Shown in pieces: positions 47,359-55,850 of a DNA stretch of 64,000 nt. The position numbers were made by a program, and so were the translations under genes. The stretch's first letter is position 1, and each line of letters starts with the position of its first letter. This DNA comes from CAWAHD01 sp963781785 (GTDB lineage: Bacteria; Planctomycetota; Planctomycetia; Isosphaerales; Isosphaeraceae). Below the pieces are notes generated by a model. It was not told the DNA's origin and made no database searches. It saw only the letters and a program-made list of their open reading frames with translations. The stretch is from the NCBI GenBank assembly GCA_963781785.1, contig CAWAHD010000003.1, positions 620,001-684,000 on the forward strand, read 5' to 3'.

Positions 47359-48588
47359 CTACATGCCGCCGAGGATCCGGGCGCGGCCGACGCGTGAAAT
47401 CGCTCTCATAAAGGCGGCGGTACGGAGGGTAACATCGCGGCGCTGCGCGAGTTCGTAGACCTCACGAAACGCCTCGACGAGCCTGTGCTCTTCCTCGCGC
47501 TGGATCTGTTCGAGCGGCCAACGAAAGTGCTGAAGGTTCTGAACCCATTCGAAATAACTCACGATCACTCCGCCCGAATTTGCGAGTACGTCGGGAACGA
47601 CGGCGATTCCGCGGGCTTTGAAGATTTCGTCGGCTTCGGGCCAAGTCGGGGAATTGGCGGCCTCGACGACCACCTTCGCAGCGACCGCCTTGGCGAGCTC
47701 TCGGTCAAAGACTCCCCCAAGTGCGGCGGGAATTAATACATCGACCGGCATCGTGAGGAGCTGTTCGTTGGTGATGGCATCGCCTCCAGCGAACCCGACA
47801 ATCTTGCGTGCTCGAGCGACATGCTTGTCGAGCTCGGCGATGCTGAGCCCTTCGGGATTGACAACCGCGCCGTAGGCATCGGAAACGCTGACAATCTTCC
47901 CTCCCATCTGATCGAGGCACCTGGCGGTGTGACTGCCGACATTTCCATATCCCTGGATGGCGAATGTAGCGCCGGCGATGGCGCGCTTCATTCGCGCGAG
48001 GAGCTCGCGGGTGACGAGGGCCACACCGAACCCAGTCGCCGCCTCGCGGCCGGCGGAGCCATGAAATTCGACCGGCTTGCCGGTGACGCAGGCCGGCTGA
48101 AACCCCTCGTACTTGCCGTATTCGTTCATGATCCAGGCCATGACTTGGGCGTCGGTCCCCATGTCGGGCGCAGGAATGTCCTTATGCGGCCCGATCATGT
48201 CGTGGATCTTCTCGATGAACTTCCGTGTCAGACGCTCTAGCTCCCCGCGCGACAGTTTGGTGGGATCACAGTTGATCCCGCCCTTTGCGCCGCCGAACGG
48301 AAGGTCGACTAGCGCCGTCTTCCAGGTCATCAGGCTGGCCAGCGATCGGGCTTCATCCTGGTCGACCGTCGGGTGGTAGCGCAACCCCCCCTTGAAAGGC
48401 CCCCGGGCATTGTCGTGCTGCACTCGGTATCCGATGAAGTTGCCGATGGTCCCCGAATCGAGTTCGATCACGACTTCGACTCGCACCTCACGATCGGGCG
48501 TGATCATGAGCGTGCGGACGTTTTCCGACAGGTCGAGGCAGTTGGCCGCCTGCCGGAAGTAGTAGTTGGTCGCCTCAAAGGCTTGCAT
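47359..48588 (-). CDS. gdhA: Glutamate dehydrogenase (Glu/Leu/Phe/Val dehydrogenase family)
   Basis: 409 residues. It interconverts glutamate and 2-oxoglutarate plus ammonia. Seen are 'GYRVQHDNARGPFKGGLRYH', the catalytic lysine region 'DLPFGGAKGGINCDP', 'PAPDMGTDAQVMAWIMNEY', and the Rossmann segment 'FAIQGYGNVGSHTARCLDQM'. Length is normal for the hexameric class. Cofactor preference (NAD or NADP) cannot be settled by eye. It stands alone and is divergent from the creatininase-family gene. Confidence 0.93.
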   Translation of the reverse strand: MQAFEATNYYFRQAANCLDLSENVRTLMITPDREVRVEVVIELDSGTIGNFIGYRVQHDNARGPFKGGLRYHPTVDQDEARSLASLMTWKTALVDLPFGGAKGGINCDPTKLSRGELERLTRKFIEKIHDMIGPHKDIPAPDMGTDAQVMAWIMNEYGKYEGFQPACVTGKPVEFHGSAGREAATGFGVALVTRELLARMKRAIAGATFAIQGYGNVGSHTARCLDQMGGKIVSVSDAYGAVVNPEGLSIAELDKHVARARKIVGFAGGDAITNEQLLTMPVDVLIPAALGGVFDRELAKAVAAKVVVEAANSPTWPEADEIFKARGIAVVPDVLANSGGVIVSYFEWVQNLQHFRWPLEQIQREEEHRLVEAFREVYELAQRRDVTLRTAAFMRAISRVGRARILGGM

Positions 48589-48842
48589 CGGAGCGACGTT
48601 CCCTGCATAAACTGGATTCTAACCAAGCCGACTGGCCCGGTCCTCGCGCTCAGATCGTAACGGACTGACCCCGCGACAGGCAATGGCCCTGGGGGGATGC
48701 AGGACGTGCCCTCGAGCCGATTGAGGGCCACCCGCGGCGAACGAGAACAGCCGCAGCGGAGTCCGCAATACCACCGACGTGAGACATGCACTAAATCAAG
48801 CAGTCATCCACTTGCAGGCCCCGACGGGAAGGACGAGCTCCG

Positions 48843-49610
48843 ATGCAACGCTGGCGGCTGGATGAGATCACCTATGGACAAGTCAAGACCGATGCCGTCT
48901 ATGAGGTTGCGGTGCTTCCCCTGGGAGCGACCGAGCCGCATAACCTTCACCTCCCGTACGGTACAGACACGTTTCAGGTGGAGGTCATCGCCCGGCGGGC
49001 ATGCTCGCTGGCCAGCGAACAGGGAGCCCGCGTACTCCTCATGCCGACATTGCCCTATGGGACCGAGACCAACCAGATGAAGTTTCCGCTTGCCATGAAC
49101 CTGAATCCGACGACCGTGGCGCGGGTGATCGGCGACCTGGTGGAGTCGCTAGAAGTGCATGGAATCAGGCGGTGCCTGCTCTTGAACGGGCACGGGGGCA
49201 ACGATTTGAAATGGGTCTTGCGGGAGTTGCATCGTTCCACGACAGTTCATGTTTTCTTATGCAATTGGTATAAGGTCGCTTCAGACGTGTATTCGACGAT
49301 ATTCCAGGAAAAGGACGACCACGCCGGCGAGATGGAGACGAGCATGGGGCTGGCTCACTTTCCGGGGCTGGTCATGCTCGAACGCGCCGACCACGGTACA
49401 GTGCGACCCAGCCGGTTCGAGGCGGTCAATCGGGGCTGGGTCGAGATCACCCGGCCCTGGCACCTACTAACGACGAACTCGGGGGCCGGCGACCCCCGAG
49501 CTGCCACCGCCGCCAAGGGCGAAGCCCTTACCAAGCTGGTCGCAGAGCGAATCGGCGGGTTCTTGAGAGATCTGGCCGCAAGCCCGCTGGACGACGCCTT
49601 TCCTTTTTGA
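48843..49610 (+). CDS. Creatininase-family amidohydrolase
   Basis: 255 residues. Metal-binding motifs are 'LPLGATEPHNLHLPYGTDTF', 'LLLNGHGGNDLKW' and 'DDHAGEMETSMGLAHF', the pattern shared by creatininase, FAPy deformylase and MftE. The true substrate is unknown; no mycofactocin or riboflavin genes are nearby. It is 30 bases upstream of the Sco-like gene and may be co-transcribed with it. Confidence 0.85.
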   Translation: MQRWRLDEITYGQVKTDAVYEVAVLPLGATEPHNLHLPYGTDTFQVEVIARRACSLASEQGARVLLMPTLPYGTETNQMKFPLAMNLNPTTVARVIGDLVESLEVHGIRRCLLLNGHGGNDLKWVLRELHRSTTVHVFLCNWYKVASDVYSTIFQEKDDHAGEMETSMGLAHFPGLVMLERADHGTVRPSRFEAVNRGWVEITRPWHLLTTNSGAGDPRAATAAKGEALTKLVAERIGGFLRDLAASPLDDAFPF

Positions 49611-49640
49611 TTGGCCCAGCGCGATGCCAGGGAGAATCGC

Positions 49641-50663
49641 ATGAATGCTGAGCGCAGTGTATTGATTCTATACGTTTTGCGATTTCACGTCCGATGCTTT
49701 GGTCTGCTAGTCCTGTTCGCCATGGCGAGTGGATGTGGTCAGCCGAACTCTGGCGAGCCGGCGGCCTCCCCGGCGGCTGGGCCGAACCAGCCTCGCCGCG
49801 AAAGCAACCGCGCCGCGCCGGGCCGTACCGTGACGAATTACCCGATCGAGGGGGTGGTGAAGAGGGTCGAGAAAGAATTCGAGCATGTGAGAATCGCTCA
49901 CGAGGCGATCCCGGGTTTCATGGATGCAATGGAGATGCGCTTCCCCTATCCGGACAAGACGGCGCTGGAAACGCTCCGCCCGGGCGACCGCGTCTCCGGG
50001 ACGCTCAGGGTCTTCAAGGAGAACGGCGTCGTGACCGATTATGCACTGCTGGGGCTGACGGTCACCGAACCGGCGCCCCCGCCGCGGATGGTACTGGACA
50101 CGTCCAGAGGAAAAGTTCAGGTCCGTGAGGCGCCCAAGCGGCTAACCCCTCTCGATTCGGTCCCAGACTTCACCATGACCCTTCAGGACGGAAAAGCACT
50201 GAAGCTGTCCAGTTTGCAGGGAAATGTCGTTGTACTTACGTTTATTTATACAAGATGTCCGCTACCCGATTTCTGCCCGCTCATGGACAAAAAGTTCAGC
50301 GACCTTGCGCAACGGATACAGGCATCTGCGGCACACGCCCGCTCAGTTCGGCTAATCTCTCTTTCTTTCGATCCAGACCACGATACTCCCGAAGTGCTGT
50401 CGAGGCATGCACAGATACACGGGGCTAGGCCCCCGTTGTGGACTTACGCGGTTGCGTCTCACGACGAGCTGGCGAAGATCGGTCCGCCGCTGGGATTGTT
50501 CTATGCGCCCGGTAAGAAGGAAATCGCGCATAATCTCTGCACGGTCGTCATTGATCGGCACGGGAAGCTTGCTCGCCTCGAAGTGGGGACAGCCCACAAT
50601 AAATGGACAACAGCCGACATTCTCAAAACAATTGACTCGCTGATCCCTGCTGCACAGAACTGA
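49641..50663 (+). CDS. Sco1/SenC-like lipoprotein with a copper-binding-type N-terminal domain
   Basis: 340 residues from ATG 49641. A lipobox (LFAMASGC, Cys near residue 32) indicates an outer-leaflet lipoprotein. Residues about 60-145 form a CusF/PCuAC-like beta domain ('PIEGVVKRVEKEFEHVRIAH', 'VSGTLRVF'). The C-terminal thioredoxin fold has Cys pair 'FIYTRCPLPDFCPLMD', spaced wider than the usual CxxxC, and a distal His in 'KEIAHNLCTVVIDRHGKL'. Sco proteins deliver copper to cytochrome oxidase. No oxidase genes are in the window. Confidence 0.87.
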   Translation: MNAERSVLILYVLRFHVRCFGLLVLFAMASGCGQPNSGEPAASPAAGPNQPRRESNRAAPGRTVTNYPIEGVVKRVEKEFEHVRIAHEAIPGFMDAMEMRFPYPDKTALETLRPGDRVSGTLRVFKENGVVTDYALLGLTVTEPAPPPRMVLDTSRGKVQVREAPKRLTPLDSVPDFTMTLQDGKALKLSSLQGNVVVLTFIYTRCPLPDFCPLMDKKFSDLAQRIQASAAHARSVRLISLSFDPDHDTPEVLSRHAQIHGARPPLWTYAVASHDELAKIGPPLGLFYAPGKKEIAHNLCTVVIDRHGKLARLEVGTAHNKWTTADILKTIDSLIPAAQN

Positions 50664-51219
50664 CACCTCAACTGCCCATTGTGCACGAGCGGTGTTTGGC
50701 CCTTGGCTGCAAGGTGCACTCACGCAGTTACTTGAGGTTAGCGGACCTCCGGGGGTCTGCTGGTTCGTCGTGTTCACGACGTGGAAGGGATCGCTCGAAC
50801 AAATGTGACGAATCAAAGCGCGAAAAGATTGCAGATTACCGTTGACAGTTGTTAGAAAAGCACTAAGATGTCGACAACCACCCACGTTGAGATACGTTCG
50901 CGCAAGATCGTGATGGCATCGTTGTCGAATTGGTGCCGGTTACGTGTGGATCAATCGACGTGGCCGTTGGTGGTTGTGCCGGCTTGACTTAGGGCTAACC
51001 GTCTCCATACCGCGGGCAGCTTGGAGGCCCGTGCCGGAAGTTTGGTTTCGGGTCAGGCCCTCGATGCGCAGCCGCCATTCGTGGATCGATAGTGGGTGAT
51101 TCGAGGGGGATGATGTCCCTCGCTTCACTGTTTCGACGTGACCGCGAGCCCCGCGGACGGAGCGGGAGCGGCCGATTCTAGCGCGCATTGGCACCAACCA
51201 CGTTGAGGAGGACAGATTC
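50664..51219. other. Gene-free stretch upstream of the ArsR regulator
   Basis: 556 bases without a convincing gene. GCGGACC and GGTCTGC near 50740-50760 form a small hairpin after the Sco gene. A strong ribosome site (GAGGAGG) lies just before the regulator start. Confidence 0.5.
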
Positions 51220-51576
51220 ATGGCAGTAGCGAAAACCAGCGTCAAGAGCTCCGCTTCGAGAGCCTCGGCGACCAAGCCCAAGGCTTTCCGTGGAGCCGAA
51301 CAGAGATATCATCAGGCTCGCCGCGCGTCGATCTTGCTCAAACACGTCAGCGACCCGACACGCCTGCAGGTCATTTTGATTCTTGCCGATGGTGAGCGGC
51401 ACGTGGGGGCCCTGTGTGCTCAGCTCAGCCAGAGCCAACCCGCCGTCAGCCATCATCTGGCGTTGCTCCGCCACGGCGGAATCATCGCGCCGCGCCGGCA
51501 AGGCAAGAACAACTTCTACAGCCTGACCGACACCGGCACCGATCTGGCGCGCGTCGTCAAGCACCTTATCGCCTGA
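51220..51576 (+). CDS. ArsR-family transcriptional regulator
   Basis: 118 residues from ATG 51220 with a GAGGAGG ribosome site. The winged helix-turn-helix reads 'LKHVSDPTRLQVILILADGE', 'LCAQLSQSQPAVSHHLALLR' and 'GIIAPRRQGKNNFYSLTDTG'. The classical metal-sensing ELCVCDL motif is absent, so it may not respond to arsenic-type metals. The first 30 residues are a basic, Ala/Ser/Lys-rich tail. It converges with the TolC gene. Confidence 0.88.
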   Translation: MAVAKTSVKSSASRASATKPKAFRGAEQRYHQARRASILLKHVSDPTRLQVILILADGERHVGALCAQLSQSQPAVSHHLALLRHGGIIAPRRQGKNNFYSLTDTGTDLARVVKHLIA

Positions 51577-51674
51577 GCGCATACATGGATGTTTTGTCAT
51601 TCGATGTGACAAGCATGAACACGCTCTGATAGTCGCCCCAAGGCCACAAACGTGTCCATTGGCGCTTTTCGGAC

Positions 51675-51712
51675 GGTCCGGGCAGCCAGGAGTGGTCGCC
51701 CGGACCTTCTTG
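51675..51712. terminator. Hairpin between convergent genes
   Basis: GGTCCGGGC (51675-51683) pairs perfectly with GCCCGGACC (51698-51706), followed by TTCTTGT on the plus strand. It probably ends both the ArsR and TolC transcripts, though the T-tracts are weak. Confidence 0.55.
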
Positions 51713-51726
51713 TCCCCCCGGGTCAA

Positions 51727-53335
51727 TTACGGCAGGATGCGCTGACCGGTCACCGTGTTGAGCATCAGCATGCTGCGACGATGCCGTGCGGCTGAATCGA
51801 GATATGCCTTCACCATATCGTTGTAGCGGCGCTGGGTGTCCAGGTAGACGAATATGGTGACTTCACCCTCCACGAAGAGTTTGAACCGGGCTTCCCGGGC
51901 ACGCCCGAGTGGAGGGATCACCTGGGTGCGGAGCTGCCGCGCCACTTGACCGCTCACTTGATATTCGTTAACCGCTTGCTGAATCTCGGTGACGACTCGG
52001 CGCTCGTACTGGTTCAACTGGACTTGAGACTGCTCTACGTTGAACCGCGCGCGGAGGATGTTCCCCTGGTTGCGGTTGTAAATCGGAAATGGAACCGTAA
52101 TCCCGACAGCCCACGATGTAGCGCTCTGGGTGCCATACGGGGCATTGTTCTGAAACGTGTACGGCTGAAAGAGCAGATAAGCATCGGCGAAACGATTCGC
52201 CCGCTGGAGCTGGAAGTTTGCCTCCGCGGCGGCAATCCCGCGGTGAAAGGCCGTGACATCGGGGCGGCAGGCTAGCGCCATCTGGATCAGCTCTTCCTGG
52301 CGAGGAGGGGATGGTCCAAGGTCTGCGATCGTTCCCCGCAGCTCGAGCCGTTCGGCCTGGTCGGGGGGCAGGTTCAGGATCTCTCCCACCGCCTGCTTCC
52401 GCAGCAGCAAGTCCCCGTTTGCGCTCGCGACCCCGGCGATCGCGGTCTGCCGGTCCGCGATTGCCTGGTCGACGTCGGCACTCGTGGCTTTGTACAGCTT
52501 GTACAATTCTCGATTGGCTCTCAACACCTCGTCGAGCCCCTTGATGCTCTCTCGCATGGCGCGCACCGTTTCGCGCGCCAGCAGCACGTCGACATACGCA
52601 TTGTAAAGGTTCTGGATCGCCACTCGGACTTCGTTCTGATACTGGGCCTCCATCACCTCCAGTGCGCGAGTCGCGTACGCCATTCGAGCCCGCCGCTTGT
52701 GCGAGTAATCAATCGGATGGGAGAAATTCACGTCGTATTGAGTGGGTCCTCCGGGACGTTTGACCGAATCCGAGCCATACGGAACGAGCTGGCTGTCGGC
52801 GTAAAAGATCGGGTTGGCGCAGACCGGCGGTCAAGACGTCGGCGCGGGCCTGTGGGATCTCGTACGCCTTGGCTCGAAGGTCGAGGTTTTGCCGCTTGAG
52901 TAGCTCGATGGCCTGGTCGAGCGTCAAGCCATCGGGCGGCCCGTCGTCCGCGTCTTTCGGTAATTCCAGCGTGCCATACAGGGGAGCCCTCGGCACCGGA
53001 AGCGGTTGGGCCGTGGGAGTCCCGCGCCCCGATGGCGGGCCCTGGTACACTCCCCCGGGCGTTGTGATCGACGTGGGAACTCGCGGCGCCGACGTGCCGA
53101 TCCGGCCTAGCAGCATGTCATCTCGGCCCGGTTGCATCCCCATACTCACTCCACTCGCTCCAGGCATTGGCCCTAGCAGTGAATCCATCGAACCCGGCTT
53201 GGTCGCAAGTGAACCGCCTGCGACGATCCCCTGCTGTTCGATCGTCGGCGCCTGAGCCCGGCTCACTCCCGGAAGCGAGCATGCAACCACCATCCAGGCG
53301 AGGATCAGCCCTTCCACAAACCGACGATCCCGCAT
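51727..53335 (-). CDS. TolC-family outer-membrane efflux protein (frameshifted)
   Basis: About 535 residues. ATG 53335 gives a signal peptide (FVEGLILAWMVVACSLPGVS). A low-complexity Gly/Pro region follows, then 'LTLDQAIELLKRQNLDLRAK', a TolC repeat start. The frame changes near 52830, after which 'NPIFYADSQLVPYGSDSVKR' and the long coiled-coil repeats ('YNAYVDVLLARETVRAMRES') continue to the end. The break is within conserved sequence, so an indel error is likely. TolC-type channels export drugs, metals or peptides; no inner-membrane partner is adjacent. Confidence 0.83.
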
Positions 53336-53554
53336 TCCTCCCCCTCTCCTGCCAGTCACCGATCCTTGTATCGCCTGTTGACTGAACGATCGAAGGCATC
53401 TCGCTCCGTTATGCGCTCCCTCTAGCGATCTTATCGGCTCAACTCAAAACCCGGATTAATCGGATTTTGCCAGGACAACGTAAACTCGTTATTCTCGGCA
53501 TAATTCGCCCAATTGATAGAATCCGCCGGAAGTGACCTTCGAGATAACGGCCGT

Positions 53555-53563
53555 TTCCGATCC
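53555..53563. repeat. Left target-site duplication of the insertion sequence
   Basis: TTCCGATCC here is repeated exactly at 55027-55035, flanking the inverted repeats. Confidence 0.9.
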
Positions 53564-55026
53564 GGGTGCGCCAACAGATTCTGGCAGTTTGGTCGGGAGA
53601 TGGGTATAAAGCGGTAGTTGGCGTTACCTAAGGATGGAACACCGCTCAAGGATGATGCACTCATGCTCCCCTCTGATCTTGATCGCCTCACTCCGCTACA
53701 AAGACTCATCGTCGAACAGGCTGTTGTTATGGCCCAAGAACTCGAGGCAGCCGCCGACGCTGCCCCTTACGGACAGGTACTCGACCATTGCGAATCGTTC
53801 TTGCTGGGCAACGGCCGTGCCTTCTTGAAGAAGGCATTGGAGTCAACCCTGCAAAGCCGAGCAGAAACCCTGGAAAAAAAGGGGGCGCCGCTCGAATCTG
53901 CCCGTGTGGAGCTACGGGACGTCACAAAGGCGGTGCGCCTAAAACGGTGATGACCGCACTCGGGGCGATTGTGCTTCGACGTACCTATTTCTCCTGCGCA
54001 TCCTGTGATTTAGGGGGCTACGCGGCTGATCGTTTCTTGGGCCTGGAAGGGTTCCTCACGCGACAGGCGAGCCGGCTGATCTGTCTGCTTGGAGGCCAGA
54101 ATTCCTTCGAGGCATCTGGGCGGCTACTGTCCGAGTGCTGTGGCTGGACGATCAGCGATGAACGGATTCGGCAAGCTTGCCAGGCAGAGTCCACTCGGAT
54201 TGCCGACTTCCGGGCCAATTCGCCGGTCGTGGCCAAGGCATTCGCTGATGCCCCCGGGGATATCGAATTCCAGACCGACGCTGCCAAGGTCAACACGCCC
54301 GAAGGTTGGCGGGACATGAAGATTGGCATCTTCGCCCGCCGGGAGCGTGGCGAACCATCTACGCCTTCGGATTGGGACAAGCGGCATCTACCCGCCCCAA
54401 CGACGCGGTTCGCGTTCGCTGCGATCGAGACGATCGACGATTTCGCGCCCCGTTGGGGTGAATGGGCGATCCGGTTGGGGATCGAGGATCGGAGCACGAT
54501 CACCGTCTTGGGAGACGGTGCCGAATGGATCTGGAACGCCTCGTCGCGACAGTTCCCTGGCTGTACTCAAGTTCTCGATATCTACCACGCCGCCGAGCAC
54601 ATCGCCGACGCGGCGCGAAAAAAGTACGGCGAGGGAACGGCGGCCGCGACAGAATGGCTGAACCGGGGCCGCGGGTTACTGTTGTCCGATGGCTGGGCTG
54701 GCCTCTGCGACCAATTAGGCCAGACGCTGACACCGGGTGATGGACCAGACGACCGCGCCCCACTGGACGAATTGATGAGCTATTTCGCCGTGCATACCGA
54801 GCGCCTCAACTACTGCCACCGCTTGTATACGGGGCAGTCAATCGGCAGTGGAATGGTCGAAGGCGCGGCCAAGAATTTGGTCGGCCGCCGACTCAAACAA
54901 ACGGGAGCTCGGTGGCAGCTCGACAACGTCAACCGAATGGCCGAGTTATGTTGTTTGACCTACAGCGACCATTGGGATCCTTATTGCGCGTCTCGAAACT
55001 GACCGCCAGAATCAATTGGCGCACCC
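53564..55026. mobile_element. Complete ISKra4-like insertion sequence
   Basis: 1463 bp bounded by terminal inverted repeats of about 25 bp: left GGGTGCGCCAACAGATTCTG, right (reverse complement) GGGTGCGCCAATTGATTCTG, continuing GGC[A/G]GT. The flanking 9-bp duplications match exactly, so insertion is recent. It carries one transposase gene. It lies between tolC and tRNA-Glu and interrupts no visible gene, though it may separate tolC from its promoter region. Confidence 0.93.
53663..55002 (+). CDS. ISKra4-family transposase, in two overlapping frames
   Basis: The first frame (from ATG 53663) reads 'LLGNGRAFLKKALESTLQSR' and the second carries the rest: 'ARICPCGATGRHKGGAPKTV', a zinc-type 'YFSCASCDLGGY', and the DDE core 'EFQTDAAKVNTPEGWRDMKI', 'ITVLGDGAEWIWN', 'LDIYHAAEHIADAA' and 'IGSGMVEGAAKNLVGRRLKQ'. 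The frames meet at A_AAA_AAG (53875-53881) followed by GGGG, and the move is -1. This may be programmed frameshifting or a one-base homopolymer error. About 446 residues when joined. Confidence 0.9.
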
Positions 55027-55035
55027 TTCCGATCC
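55027..55035. repeat. Right target-site duplication of the insertion sequence
   Basis: TTCCGATCC, identical to 53555-53563. Confidence 0.9.
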
Positions 55036-55078
55036 CTTGACTGACAGCCCGTGCCAATTATGATAGCAATGGTTACAA

Positions 55079-55151
55079 GCCCCCATCGTCTAGCGGCCTA
55101 GGATACTTGGTTCTCAGCCAAGGGACCGGGGTTCGAGTCCCCGTGGGGGTG
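55079..55151 (+). tRNA. tRNA-Glu (CTC)
   Basis: A 73-base cloverleaf: acceptor GCCCCCA with TGGGGGT (one G-U pair), anticodon stem CTTGG/CCAAG around loop TTCTCAG (anticodon CTC), and the T-arm loop GTTCGAGTC. No CCA is encoded. It lies 43 bases after the right end of the insertion duplication. Confidence 0.95.
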
Positions 55152-55499
55152 CTTCCGGGTGCGATGATCTGTCCTACACACGCCATGCGACCCGGTAGGC
55201 AGGGCACCCACTTGCGGTTAAGATGGGAGTCGAACCGGCCGGCATTCGCTCGTGTCTTGCCTGGCCGGAGGTCACAGTTTCGGCTGCCGGCTTCCGGTCG
55301 CCGAACTGCAACTTGTCGGGGACTGACCTCCGCTCACGCGGACGAATGGAATGGCCAACCAACATACTGCTGACAGCTCACCCGTCTCCGAACCTGCACC
55401 TAACCTTTCCAAGCGGAGTCGTCGTTCCCGTGCGATGCGCACGGCGCAGGACGAAGTGCCGTACCACGCGACCGAGCGCCGCGATCCGCGTCGCATGCT

Positions 55500-55850
55500 G
55501 AGGGCGCTCCGCACGCCCAAGCCTGCGCCCGAATCGCCGACGACAATCGAGCCAAGGACATCCTGCTGCTCGACCTTCGGCAAACGACTCCCCTGGTTGA
55601 TTTCTTCGTGATTGCGACTACAGTCTCCCGTCGGCAAAGCCGCGCCACCGCCAGCGAGATCGACCAGGCGATGAAGAGACGGGGAGAGCTGAAGCTGGGG
55701 CTCGAGGGATCTGAGGAAGGCCGCTGGACGTTAATCGATTACGGCGACTTTGTCGTCCACATTTTTTCGCCCGAAGGCAGGGCCTTTTACGCCCTGGAAG
55801 AAATCTGGGGCGACGCACCTCAGCTCGACTGGCAAGAGACTCCAAGCTGA
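55500..55850 (+). CDS. rsfS: Ribosome silencing factor RsfS (start unresolved)
   Basis: The protein inhibits joining of ribosomal subunits by binding L14. Visible motifs are 'CARIADDNRAKDILLLDLRQ', 'TTPLVDFFVIATTVSRRQ', 'GLEGSEEGRWTLIDYGDFVV' and 'FYALEEIWGDAPQLDW', which cover the RsfS domain. No good start codon lies in this frame near the domain, and the upstream open frame (from 55351) is in another phase, so a small error near 55490-55540 probably hides the N-terminus. The stop overlaps the argS start by one base. Confidence 0.8.
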   Translation, partial: EGAPHAQACARIADDNRAKDILLLDLRQTTPLVDFFVIATTVSRRQSRATASEIDQAMKRRGELKLGLEGSEEGRWTLIDYGDFVVHIFSPEGRAFYALEEIWGDAPQLDWQETPS

